The notes below the pieces were generated by a model. That model was not told where the DNA came from. It made no database searches and worked only from the letters and a program-made list of their open reading frames with translations. Below, piece by piece: positions 8,031 through 15,729 of a stretch of 64,000 nucleotides of DNA. Within the stretch, counting starts at the first letter, position 1; every line of letters starts with the position of its first letter. The DNA comes from Candidatus Methanomethylophilaceae archaeon. GTDB taxonomy: Archaea > Thermoplasmatota > Thermoplasmata > Methanomassiliicoccales > Methanomethylophilaceae. The stretch lies in NCBI GenBank assembly GCA_017461225.1, contig JAFTYV010000032.1, forward strand, positions 1 to 64,000. Reading direction: 5' to 3'. A program made the position numbers and the translations under genes.

Positions 8031-8571
8031 TTATCCTCTCGATCTCGTCGGCGTTCTCCTTGCCGACACGTGCCCCGCGCCTCTCGAGGAACGTCCAACC
8101 CCTGGACTCGCACTCCTCCTTGAAATCGGGACTGGTGACGGCGATGAGGACGCCGTCGCGTATGAGGTCCGCCTCCAGGAACATGGCGAACATGTCCTTG
8201 GGCATGCAGAACACGACCTTCTCGAAGGGCTGGGTCAGGTAGGACACCTGCTCGACGAACTGCTTCTCGGCCTGGACCCTCTCGTAGTCCTCCCTGCACT
8301 CCATGACCTCGTCGTAGCCGGTGATCATGTAGTTGGCCGGGACGAAGCCGTACCTGGCGGTGATGATCCCGAAGGACACGTCGCAGAGCTTGGCCCCGTT
8401 CCCGTCCACCGCGGTGTCCAGGCGTGCGACAAGGTTCTTGACCTCGGTCATGCGACCCTCGAACATCTCGAACGCGGACAGGAGCCTGTGCTTCGCGGTG
8501 AACACGGTGGAATCGTTGGTGACTATCAGTATGCGTTTCTTGAGGACGGTCTCCGTCATGAGTTTCGTCAT
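8011..8571 (-). CDS. Hypothetical protein downstream of hypD (DUF6884/YaaA-like)
   Basis: A 186-residue cytosolic protein without membrane segments. The segment DVSFGIITARYGFVPAN followed by GYDEVM is reminiscent of DUF6884/YaaA-type proteins, which carry an 'ISAxYGLL...YD' pattern, but the match is partial. It starts one base after the hypD stop, so it is probably translated as the third gene of a hypA-hypD unit. That position hints at a link to hydrogenase maturation, but no known Hyp factor resembles it. Confidence 0.6.
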   Translation of the reverse strand: MTKLMTETVLKKRILIVTNDSTVFTAKHRLLSAFEMFEGRMTEVKNLVARLDTAVDGNGAKLCDVSFGIITARYGFVPANYMITGYDEVMECREDYERVQAEKQFVEQVSYLTQPFEKVVFCMPKDMFAMFLEADLIRDGVLIAVTSPDFKEECESRGWTFLERRGARVGKENADEIERIIRELCA

Positions 8572-8572
8572 G

Positions 8573-9661
8573 TCACAACCTCTTTGCGCCCAGTCTGTAT
8601 GCGATGCTGCAGTTGCCCTCCGCCGAGACCATGCACGGTCCCATCGGGTTCATGGGCTTGCACACCTTCCCGAACAGCGGGCACTGCTCGGACTTTATGA
8701 GCCCCCTGAGGACGTCCCCGCACCTGCATCCGCTGGCCTCGTCCTCCACGTGGGGGGTGGTCGCCAGGATGTCCTCGTGCACCTTGGTGGCGTCGTGGGC
8801 GGCGAACTCGGGTCTGAGCGCGAGTGCGCTCTTGGGGATCACGGGGAATCCCCTCCAGGAACGGTCGACGGCCTCGAACGTTTCCGCCATGAGCTGCATG
8901 GCCTTGGGGTTGCCCTCCGGCCTGACCAGCCTCGTGTACTCGTTCTCGACCTCCGCGCGACCCTCCTTGATCTGCTTGCAGAGCATGTAGCATGACATCA
9001 GGATGTCCAGGGGCTCGAACCCGGAGATCACCTGGGGCACGGTGTGCGCCCTGCAGAACTCCTCGAACATACCCGTACCCGTGATGACCGCCACGTGTCC
9101 GGGCTGGATTATACCGTCCAGCCTCATCTCCCCGAGGCTGAATATGGTCTCGAGCACGGGGGGACATATCCTGTGGCAGCTGTAGACGCTGAAGTTCTCG
9201 GGGCAGTCGTCCCTGTGCAGGGGGACGCATGTGGACGGCGCGGTCGTCTCGAACCCCACGCCCACGAACACGAGGGGTTTGTCGGGCTGCTCGCGGGCCA
9301 TCTGCACCGCATCGTCTATGGAGTAGACGATCCTGACGTCGGCTCCGTCAGCCTTGGCGGAGAACAGCGAACCGATGGTTGTGGGGACCCTCATCATGTC
9401 GCCGAACGCGGTGACTGTCACGCCGTTCCTGGCGAGGGTGATCGCATCCGCCACCTCCCTGCTGGTGGTGACGCACACCGGACAACCCGGCCCCTGCGCG
9501 ATCTCCACACCGACCTCGTTGAGCATCTCCTCGAGGCCGAACCTCACGATGGTGTCCTGATGGGTCCCGCAGATGTGCATGAACTTGACATCGACGTCCA
9601 TCGCCCTGATTCCGTCCAGGATCTTCCTGGCGGTTCCCTCGTCCCTGTACTTGTACATCAT
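8573..9661 (-). CDS. hypD: Hydrogenase maturation factor HypD
   Basis: A 362-residue scaffold protein of [NiFe]-hydrogenase assembly, on which HypC-HypD builds the Fe(CN)2CO unit from cyanide made by HypE-HypF. Conserved elements: FMHICGTHQ near residue 28, GPGCPVCVT near residue 58, VGFETTAP near residue 135, and the C-terminal cysteine set for the 4Fe-4S cluster (CRCGDVLRG, then CPLFGKVC). The start at 9661 overlaps the hypA stop as ATGA; an upstream extension to 9685 lies inside hypA and is not supported. hypA is immediately upstream and hypF is at 38128. Confidence 0.95.
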   Translation of the reverse strand: MMYKYRDEGTARKILDGIRAMDVDVKFMHICGTHQDTIVRFGLEEMLNEVGVEIAQGPGCPVCVTTSREVADAITLARNGVTVTAFGDMMRVPTTIGSLFSAKADGADVRIVYSIDDAVQMAREQPDKPLVFVGVGFETTAPSTCVPLHRDDCPENFSVYSCHRICPPVLETIFSLGEMRLDGIIQPGHVAVITGTGMFEEFCRAHTVPQVISGFEPLDILMSCYMLCKQIKEGRAEVENEYTRLVRPEGNPKAMQLMAETFEAVDRSWRGFPVIPKSALALRPEFAAHDATKVHEDILATTPHVEDEASGCRCGDVLRGLIKSEQCPLFGKVCKPMNPMGPCMVSAEGNCSIAYRLGAKRL

Positions 9662-10038
9662 TCGGCCTCCTCGATATCCATGCACCTAATCCTGCACGAC
9701 TGTCCGCTGGTCACGGTCACGGCACCCCCGCATGAGGGGCACGCCAGTATCGGGACCGAGTGGGACGTGAAATCCGGATCGGTCAGGATGGTGGCCGGTC
9801 CCTCGAAACCGCAGGAACCGCAGAGGAGCTCGATCGGCTCCTCCTCCACGATGAGCTCGGACCCCTCGAGGATCGTGTCGCGCGTCACGATCTCGTACGC
9901 GAACTTCATCTGCTCCTCGCCGAGATTCGTCAGGCGCCCTATGACCGCGGTCACGCTGTTGACCCTGGTCACGTTGTACTTTCCGAGCTCCGCTATCACA
10001 GCGTCCACAAGACTTGCTACCACCGATACCTCGTGCAT
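9658..10038 (-). CDS. hypA: Hydrogenase/urease nickel incorporation protein HypA
   Basis: A 126-residue nickel metallochaperone. The family-defining MHE start (His2 binds nickel) fixes the start at 10038 rather than the ATG one codon earlier. Two CxxC pairs (LCGSCGF near residue 73 and CPSCGG near residue 97) form the structural zinc site. It is the first gene of the hyp unit, overlapping hypD by four bases. A TATA-like GCATTAAATCC at about 10063-10073 lies upstream, overlapping the nth stop. Confidence 0.93.
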   Translation of the reverse strand: MHEVSVVASLVDAVIAELGKYNVTRVNSVTAVIGRLTNLGEEQMKFAYEIVTRDTILEGSELIVEEEPIELLCGSCGFEGPATILTDPDFTSHSVPILACPSCGGAVTVTSGQSCRIRCMDIEEAE

Positions 10039-10062
10039 CACGGGTGTATCGGCTATGCGGAT

Positions 10063-10752
10063 TTAATGCACTATGCCCGGCCCGGTCCCGGACGATCGGT
10101 GGGTGAGGCCGTATTCGCACAGTTCGCGCACGACGCACTCCCCGCAGCGCTGGCGGTTGGGCAGGCAGACCACCTGGCCGTGGCGGACCATGTAGCGGTT
10201 GATGTCGGACCAGCGCTCCTCGGGCGTGATCGCCATGAGTGCGAACTCCGTCGCCTCGGGCGTCGTGGTGTCGACCAGCCCCATCAGGTTCGCGATCCTG
10301 TGGACATGCGTGTCCACGCATACGGACGGTATGTCCATGGCGTACGACCTGACGCACGCCGCGGTCTTCCTCCCGACCATGGGGAGCTTCAGCAGCTCCT
10401 CCGTCTCGGACGGGACCTCCCCGCCGTACTCGTCACGGAGGATCCTGCAGCAGTCGACGATCGCCCTCCCCTTCTGCTTGGGGAACCCGGCCGGCCTGAC
10501 CAGCTCCGCCACGTGGTCCGGGTCCGCATCGGCTATCGCCTCCAGGGTCCCGTAGGCGTGGAAGAGGTTGTCGGACGCCCTCCTGGTGTTGTCGTCGCGG
10601 GTGCGCTGCGACAGTATGGTCGCCATCAGGACGTGGAACGGATCGCACGGCCACTCGGGGTTCAGGCCCTCGGAGTTGCGTCCGGGGTACGCCCCCTTGT
10701 CGTACTCCCCGGAGAGCCTGTCGAGTATCACGCAGATCTCGTCTGAAGCCAT
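10063..10752 (-). CDS. nth: Endonuclease III-like DNA glycosylase/AP lyase
   Basis: A 229-residue base-excision-repair enzyme. It has the helix-hairpin-helix LPMVGRKTAA with the catalytic Lys (about residue 130), the catalytic Asp in VCVDTHVHR (about residue 148), and a C-terminal 4Fe-4S loop with the canonical C-x6-C-x2-C-x5-C spacing (CLPNRQRCGECVVRELC). Oxidised pyrimidines are the expected substrates. Its start overlaps the end of folC by 25 bases on the same strand. Confidence 0.92.
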   Translation of the reverse strand: MASDEICVILDRLSGEYDKGAYPGRNSEGLNPEWPCDPFHVLMATILSQRTRDDNTRRASDNLFHAYGTLEAIADADPDHVAELVRPAGFPKQKGRAIVDCCRILRDEYGGEVPSETEELLKLPMVGRKTAACVRSYAMDIPSVCVDTHVHRIANLMGLVDTTTPEATEFALMAITPEERWSDINRYMVRHGQVVCLPNRQRCGECVVRELCEYGLTHRSSGTGPGIVH

Positions 10753-11987
10753 CTCAGAACATCCTCCGCCGTGCGGAAAGAACCGGTCACCAGGACCATC
10801 GACTCGCCGCGTGCCTCCAACGCGTCCTCCACCGCCTCCGCGACGGTCCCGCGGGCCCTCACGTCGCCGTGGTGCGCGGACATGATCTCCGCCAGCGCCT
10901 CCGCCGTCGCCGCCCTGGGCGAATCCGGCTGGGTCACGAACACCGTGTCGGCCATCGGGGCCAGTATCCCGGACACGCCGTCCAGGTCCTTGTCGTCCAG
11001 CATCGCCAGGACCAGGACCACGCGGCCGTAGATCTCCTCCACGTCCCTGCGGAGGCACTCGGCGCCGGACACCGTGTGGGTGGCGTCCACCACCAGCGGC
11101 ATCCCCATTACCTTCTGCATCCTGCACGGCCACGAGACGTCCTCCAGACCCTCCGCGATGTGCGGCACTATGCGGTCCACGTAATCCGGTAGCAGCGACA
11201 CCGCCGCGATGGCGAGCGCGGCGTTCTTCGCCTGGTGCCTCCCCGGGAGGCCGACCGTGTACAGCTCGCCGCGGTACAGCATGTCCACGGAATCCGGTTT
11301 GCTGTCCACGACCTCCACCTCCCTGGCCGATATCTGCACCAGGGGGGATCCGATCTCCTCCGCATGGCGCATGAGCACCTCCAGGACAGGTCCGTCGTTG
11401 GATGTCACGCATGGGACGCCGGGTTTCATTATGCCCGCCTTCTGCAGCGCTATCTCCTGGATCGTGTCCCCCAGGTGGCCCCTGTGCTCCATGCTGACGT
11501 CGTTGATCACGGACACCTCCGGGACCACGACGTTGGTTGAGTCCAACCTGCCACCCATACCGACCTCGACAACGGCGATCTCCGCCGCGACGAGCCTGAA
11601 GTACAGCAGTGCGACGGCCGTGAGGACCTCGAAGTACGTGCACTCCATGCCGTCGGCCTCCATGTCCTCGACATGGGGCCTGACCATCGAGACGACACCC
11701 GAGAGGTCGTCGTCCAGGACGTCCTCTCCGTCCAGCCTTATGCACTCGTTGACACGCATTATGAAGGGCGAGGTGAAGGCCCCTACACGGAACCCGGACG
11801 CCCTTAGGATCGATTCGACCATAGCGCAGACGGAACCCTTGCCGTCCGTACCGGCGACGTGCACGAACCTCATACCATCATGGGGGTCGCCGAGGCGACC
11901 CAACAACTCCACCATGTTACCGAGACCCAGTCTCACGCCCCTCCTCGAGAGGCCGTCTAGCCAGGTCAAACTCCCATCGGGATCCAA
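10728..11987 (-). CDS. folC: Folylpolyglutamate/dihydrofolate synthase (Mur-ligase family)
   Basis: A 419-residue cytosolic ATP-dependent ligase that adds glutamate to folates. The P-loop HVAGTDGKGSVCAM is near residue 45, the second loop FTSPFI near residue 75, the EVGMGGRLDSTN metal/folate loop near residue 145, and the C-terminal Mur-ligase domain starts at about 290. Methanomassiliicoccales are reported to use folate for C1 transfer because they lack the H4MPT methyl branch, so the gene makes sense here. The annotated start is TTG 11987; the exact start is uncertain. nth follows with a 25-base overlap, and two RimK-like ligases are divergent. Confidence 0.85.
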   Translation of the reverse strand: MDPDGSLTWLDGLSRRGVRLGLGNMVELLGRLGDPHDGMRFVHVAGTDGKGSVCAMVESILRASGFRVGAFTSPFIMRVNECIRLDGEDVLDDDLSGVVSMVRPHVEDMEADGMECTYFEVLTAVALLYFRLVAAEIAVVEVGMGGRLDSTNVVVPEVSVINDVSMEHRGHLGDTIQEIALQKAGIMKPGVPCVTSNDGPVLEVLMRHAEEIGSPLVQISAREVEVVDSKPDSVDMLYRGELYTVGLPGRHQAKNAALAIAAVSLLPDYVDRIVPHIAEGLEDVSWPCRMQKVMGMPLVVDATHTVSGAECLRRDVEEIYGRVVLVLAMLDDKDLDGVSGILAPMADTVFVTQPDSPRAATAEALAEIMSAHHGDVRARGTVAEAVEDALEARGESMVLVTGSFRTAEDVLRWLQTRSA

Positions 11988-12017
11988 TCCAATCTCCGGA
12001 CGTTGTCATGGATGATA

Positions 12018-12030
12018 CTCTTTAAATTTC
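12018..12030. promoter_or_regulatory. Divergent promoter between folC and RimK-like genes
   Basis: CTCTTTAAATTTC is the TATA-like element in the 62-base spacer. For the plus-strand gene it lies about 25 bases before ATG 12050, implying a leaderless transcript; read in reverse it can serve folC. Confidence 0.5.
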
Positions 12031-12049
12031 TTCACTTGCAGTCCCCCGC

Positions 12050-12919
12050 ATGAACGGTGTGATCGTCACCAACGGGTTCCTCACCGGGGACAAGTTCATG
12101 GAGCCTGTGCGGATGGTCTCCGCCGCGGCGGAGCGCATGGGGATCGGGATGCGCGTGGTCCGCAACACCGGGTTGGCGGTCCCGATCGGCGACGGGGCCG
12201 CCGTCCACGGCATCCTGGGCGATGCCGACTTCGTGCTGTTCTGGGACAAGGACCACCGCTGCGCACGCAACCTCGAGCTGTGCGGACTACCCGTGTTCAA
12301 CTCCTCGGAGTGCATACGTGTGTGCGACGACAAGTCGCTGACCCATCTGGCACTGGCCGGTGCCGGGATCCCCATGCCCAGGACGGTCTCCTGCCCCCAG
12401 ACGTTCGAGGGGATCGGTTACTCCGACACGGGCTTCCTCGACGACGTGGTCGGGACCCTCGGGTTCCCCCTGGTCGTCAAGGACTGCTTCGGGTCATTCG
12501 GACAGCAGGTGCACCTGGTCGACGACATGGCGTCCCTCAGGTCGCTCCTCCGCGACCACCGCCCGCGCATCCTCCAGGAGTACATCGACTGCGGCTCCAC
12601 GGACATCAGGGTGGAGGTCGTCGGCGGGGAGGTGGTGGCGTCGGTCCTGCGCACCGGTCCCCCGGGGGACTTCAGGTCCAACTGCACCATCGGAGGGCGC
12701 ATGCACGTCCACGACGCGACGGAGGAGGAGTCCGAACTGGCCATCTCCGCATGCGGGTGCGTCGGTGCAGACTTCGCCGGGGTGGACATCATCGCGACGG
12801 ACGACGGACCGGTGGTCTGCGAGGTGAACTCCAACGCCCACATCCGCAACCTCCGGGACTGCACCGGCATCGACGTGTCGGACCTAATACTCGCACACAT
12901 CCTGGATGTGATCGGTTGA
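12050..12919 (+). CDS. RimK-family ATP-grasp ligase (paralogue 1)
   Basis: A 289-residue ATP-grasp enzyme that would form an amide or glutamyl bond. Residues 1-90 are the pre-ATP-grasp domain; ATP-binding landmarks are PLVVKDCFGSFGQQV (about 140-155), LQEYID (about 180) and the magnesium-binding DFAGVDII...CEVNSNAH (about 243-266, Glu and Asn intact). Family members include MptN and CofF, which glutamylate methanopterin and F420, and RimK itself. Divergence from folC points to a cofactor-tailoring role, but substrate is not determined. It overlaps the next paralogue as TTGA. Confidence 0.8.
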   Translation: MNGVIVTNGFLTGDKFMEPVRMVSAAAERMGIGMRVVRNTGLAVPIGDGAAVHGILGDADFVLFWDKDHRCARNLELCGLPVFNSSECIRVCDDKSLTHLALAGAGIPMPRTVSCPQTFEGIGYSDTGFLDDVVGTLGFPLVVKDCFGSFGQQVHLVDDMASLRSLLRDHRPRILQEYIDCGSTDIRVEVVGGEVVASVLRTGPPGDFRSNCTIGGRMHVHDATEEESELAISACGCVGADFAGVDIIATDDGPVVCEVNSNAHIRNLRDCTGIDVSDLILAHILDVIG

Positions 12920-13713
12920 GCCGTCCCACGTGCTGGATCCTGTACGACCGCGCCGACCTGGAGGTCAACCGCTTCTTCGCCGACCGCCTGGCATCGGCCG
13001 GGGACTCCCTGGGGATGGACTGCGAGGTGGTCACCACCGACTCCGTGGACCCGTACGACGCCCCCGACGTGGTCGTCGCACGCACCAGGGACCATTCCCT
13101 GACGTCCCTCCTGGAGGACTGCGGTTCGACCGTGTTCAACCGCCCCTCGGTGTCCAGGGTCTGCAACGACAAGGCGGCGACCTACGGACTCGCACGCATG
13201 CTCGGGATACCGTACCTGCCGTACTCCCTCCCGGGGGAGCCTCTTCCGCCCGGTCCGCCCTGGGTCGTCAAGTCCCGCACGGGGCACGGCGGCACCGACG
13301 TCCACATGGCCGACACCCCCGATGCGGTGGAAGCTCTGTGCGGGACCGTCCCGTCACCGCTGGTGCAGAGCATGGCCCCGGTCGGGGGGAGGGACCTCAG
13401 GGTCTACGTCCTGGGTGGGAGGCCCCTGTGCTCCGTGATGCGCTCGAGCGACACGGACTTCCGTGCGAACCACGGACTGGGGGGCAGGGCGGAGGTCGTG
13501 GAGCCCCCGCCGGAGGCCCTCGACATCGTCAGAAGGATCGTCCCCGAGCTCCTGCCGGACTTCGTCGGCGTGGACTTCGTGTTCGGGGACGGGTGCGTCT
13601 ACCTCAACGAGGTTGAGGATGTCGTGGGGACCAGGATGCTCTACGAGCTCACGGACCTGGACCCCGCGACGATGTACATGGTTTACATCGCTCAGTCGAA
13701 GATCTCCCTGTAA
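12916..13713 (+). CDS. RimK-family ATP-grasp ligase (paralogue 2, divergent)
   Basis: A 265-residue paralogue of the preceding gene, starting with TTG within its stop codon. It keeps the ATP-grasp landmarks: VFNRPSVSRVCNDKAAT, PWVVKSRTGHGGTDVHM (about 110-125) and DFVGVDFVF (about 215). At the metal site I read NEVEDVVG where paralogue 1 has CEVNSNAH, so the second ligand position is Glu rather than Asn. This may alter or weaken catalysis, or the two proteins may work as a pair. The last 22 bases overlap the convergent asparagine-synthetase-like gene. Confidence 0.75.
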   Translation: MSRPTCWILYDRADLEVNRFFADRLASAGDSLGMDCEVVTTDSVDPYDAPDVVVARTRDHSLTSLLEDCGSTVFNRPSVSRVCNDKAATYGLARMLGIPYLPYSLPGEPLPPGPPWVVKSRTGHGGTDVHMADTPDAVEALCGTVPSPLVQSMAPVGGRDLRVYVLGGRPLCSVMRSSDTDFRANHGLGGRAEVVEPPPEALDIVRRIVPELLPDFVGVDFVFGDGCVYLNEVEDVVGTRMLYELTDLDPATMYMVYIAQSKISL

Positions 13714-14486
13714 ATGGAGTCGACGAGCTCGGAGTAGGTCATGCCCTTGGACTTGGCCACGTCGCGGACGAGGTCCATGGTTCCGGACCCGTACTGCGCG
13801 GCCTTCTTCCTCTTGTCCGCGATGAACGGGTACCCGAGGTTCCTGGCGACCTGCTTGAGGAGCATCTTCCTGGAGTCCGCGTCGACGGGCTTCAGATCCT
13901 CGAGGTCCATGGCGTTGACCTGCATGGTGACGAGGGGGTCGAGGTAGGGGTACAGGAGCTTCTTTCCGAAGTGGTCGGCGACCTTGGTCTCGTGGGGGAT
14001 GGTGGATGTGATCAGCTTCCCCATGTCGGACTTCATCGCCCTGGAGAGCTCGTCGTCCGCCATGCCGACGTACTTGGAGTAGCCGGCGAAGAGCTCGTCG
14101 GAACCCTGACCGCCTATGATCAGCTTCTCGTGGACGGTCCTGCACACGAAGAACAGCGGGAGCTCGAACGAGAGTGTGAGCGGACTGGAGGTACCGGTGA
14201 TGGAGATCATCTCCCTGAGCCTGGCCTCGATGTTGTCCTCGGTGATCGGGATGTGGAGCCAGGGGAGACCGAGCCTCTCGGACATGTCGTGCGCCATGAC
14301 CACGTCGTAGGACTGGTCCTTACCGGATGTGTACAGGGTCACGGACCTGGCGTAATCCTTCGCGATCGCCGCGACGAGACCGGAATCGAGACCTCCGGAG
14401 AAGGCCACGGCGATGTCCTGGTCCTCGACGCTGTTCCTGATCGCGGATACTATCGCGCGCTCGAGATTCTCAGAGTTCACAGACAT
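13692..14486 (-). CDS. Stand-alone asparagine-synthetase-type amidoligase domain
   Basis: A 264-residue protein containing only the AMP-forming synthetase half of glutamine-hydrolysing asparagine synthases. The PP-loop SGGLDSGLVAAIA is at about residues 30-42, and IGGQGSDELFAGYSKY (about 135-150) and the C-terminal GYPFIADKRKKAAQYGSG are typical. There is no N-terminal glutaminase (no Cys2), so it would need ammonia or a partner. Such single-domain members are common in methanogens with unknown substrates. The longer open frame to 14789 runs antisense to nikR and is not used. A TATA-like GTTTATAACG at about 14507-14518 precedes ATG 14486. Confidence 0.8.
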   Translation of the reverse strand: MSVNSENLERAIVSAIRNSVEDQDIAVAFSGGLDSGLVAAIAKDYARSVTLYTSGKDQSYDVVMAHDMSERLGLPWLHIPITEDNIEARLREMISITGTSSPLTLSFELPLFFVCRTVHEKLIIGGQGSDELFAGYSKYVGMADDELSRAMKSDMGKLITSTIPHETKVADHFGKKLLYPYLDPLVTMQVNAMDLEDLKPVDADSRKMLLKQVARNLGYPFIADKRKKAAQYGSGTMDLVRDVAKSKGMTYSELVDSIYREIFD

Positions 14487-14577
14487 GCGGTGAGTATCAC
14501 AGGATGCCGTTATAAACGTCACCCATGGTTCGACATACGTCGCACCCGGGGCCCGTGGATGGACGCCGTAGCCAACA

Positions 14578-15585
14578 TTAAAGTCCTGTCCGTGCGTACG
14601 GTACCCCATGGATGGTGTCACACGCATCGGCGTATCCCTCGAACCGGATCTTCTCAGGGAGTTCGATGCTTCCATAGCCAAGAAGGGGTACGTCAGCAGA
14701 TCCGAGGCGATACGCGACCTCGTCCGCGACTCCCTCGCCGAGAACGAGTGGAAGAACGACGACGAGTGGATGGTCGGCACGGTGGTCATGATCTACGACC
14801 ACACGATGAGCTCGGTCGGGGAGAAGCTGACGGACATACAGCATGCTCACGGCCATATGGTCAAGACATCGGTCCATGTCCACCTGGACCACGACAGGTG
14901 CATGGAGATCCTCATATGCGAGGGGCCCCTCGGAGAGCTCAAGACGTTCGCCAACGAGGTGACATCGATAAAGGGCGTCCTCAGGGGAAGGCTCACCATG
15001 GCCGCGCCCTCCACCGGCAACCTCCACCACATCGGGCACAGGCACTGAACCAGCAGTGCGGACCGCCACCATCACCGTGGCCATCCCGTCGCCGCTCACG
15101 CCCATGCGCTCGTTGATCAGCATGGCGGTCGACACCGACGGGTAGTACATCTCCAGTTCGACACCGTCCGGCAGGCCCTCCGGCTCGAACGGGGTCGACC
15201 CCATCACCATCCTCGCATCACCGTACCCGATCAGCGAGGGATACAATACGAACCCCTGGCAGAGCCACATCACGTCGTCCCTGGACGAGTACATGTCGAT
15301 GAGGCTCTCGGGGACGTCGTGGCCGATCACGGTGCCCTCGTCGTCCACCATGTACATCGTGACATCAGACGGACGGGTGAAATCCGAATCGCAGAACATC
15401 GCCGCGACCCTCCCCGAGGACAGGCAGCTGTCAAGACCCCTGCACTCCAGACGCATCCCGAACGACACGGTCCTGCGCGACCGCTCCGTCGACACGGCCT
15501 CCTCCAGGAGGTCGGCCGGCACCCATGCCGCGTCTATCACACCGGGGATGCGTTGAAGGAAAGTCAACAGGGAACCGTCGTCCAT
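14578..15585 (-). CDS. Hypothetical protein; reading frame has no stop before crossing nikR
   Basis: From ATG 15585 the first 179 residues or so (to about 15049) read as a normal protein: MDDGSLLTFLQRIPGV, then a stretch with VLYPSLIGYGDARMVMG. I recognise no domain; no membrane helices are seen. The frame then has no stop and continues for about 157 codons exactly antisense to the whole of nikR, where it becomes His/Asp/Val-rich shadow-like sequence, ending at TAA 14578. The true protein may end near 15049 through an unseen frameshift, or the tail may be real. A TATA-like ACATATATCC at about 15640-15650 supports the start at 15585 over the longer frame to 15699. Confidence 0.45.
   Translation of the reverse strand: MDDGSLLTFLQRIPGVIDAAWVPADLLEEAVSTERSRRTVSFGMRLECRGLDSCLSSGRVAAMFCDSDFTRPSDVTMYMVDDEGTVIGHDVPESLIDMYSSRDDVMWLCQGFVLYPSLIGYGDARMVMGSTPFEPEGLPDGVELEMYYPSVSTAMLINERMGVSGDGMATVMVAVRTAGSVPVPDVVEVAGGGRGHGEPSPEDALYRCHLVGERLELSEGPLAYEDLHAPVVVQVDMDRCLDHMAVSMLYVRQLLPDRAHRVVVDHDHRADHPLVVVLPLVLGEGVADEVAYRLGSADVPLLGYGSIELPEKIRFEGYADACDTIHGVPYARTGL
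14608..15048 (+). CDS. nikR: Nickel-responsive transcriptional regulator NikR
   Basis: A 146-residue repressor. Residues 1-50 are a ribbon-helix-helix DNA-binding domain (TRIGVSLEPDLLREFD); residues 60-146 are an ACT-like tetramerisation and nickel-sensing domain. The high-affinity nickel ligands are visible as His in QHAHGH (about 80-83), His-x-His in SVHVHLDHD (about 89-93) and Cys in RCMEILICEG (about 98-103). It probably represses nickel uptake; no nikABC or cbiMNQO genes lie within the window. hypA, hypD and hypF here show that the cell makes nickel enzymes. A short palindrome (GTACGGTAC) sits just before the start and could be an autoregulatory site. Confidence 0.92.
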   Translation: MDGVTRIGVSLEPDLLREFDASIAKKGYVSRSEAIRDLVRDSLAENEWKNDDEWMVGTVVMIYDHTMSSVGEKLTDIQHAHGHMVKTSVHVHLDHDRCMEILICEGPLGELKTFANEVTSIKGVLRGRLTMAAPSTGNLHHIGHRH

Positions 15586-15692
15586 GTGCGGGTGAGCCGG
15601 GACCCCATGATAAAACCTGCCAACGTTGGATTGTGTATGGATATATGTTCCATCCATGATGCTGGACATCCGCTTCGGCCCACCTTCTGAAG

Positions 15693-15704
15693 AAAACATT
15701 AATC
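15693..15704 (+). promoter_or_regulatory. TATA box of topA
   Basis: AAACATTAATC lies about 30 bases before ATG 15730, giving a very short or absent leader. This supports 15730 over the in-frame ATG at 15706. Confidence 0.45.
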
Positions 15705-15729
15705 AATGTGCATCGTGTCCTCGAAACCG

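Noticed and set aside
14578-14607. A classical NikR operator (GTATGA-N16-TCATAC) before nikR
   Set aside because: Only a short GTACGGTAC palindrome is present; the long bacterial consensus is not.
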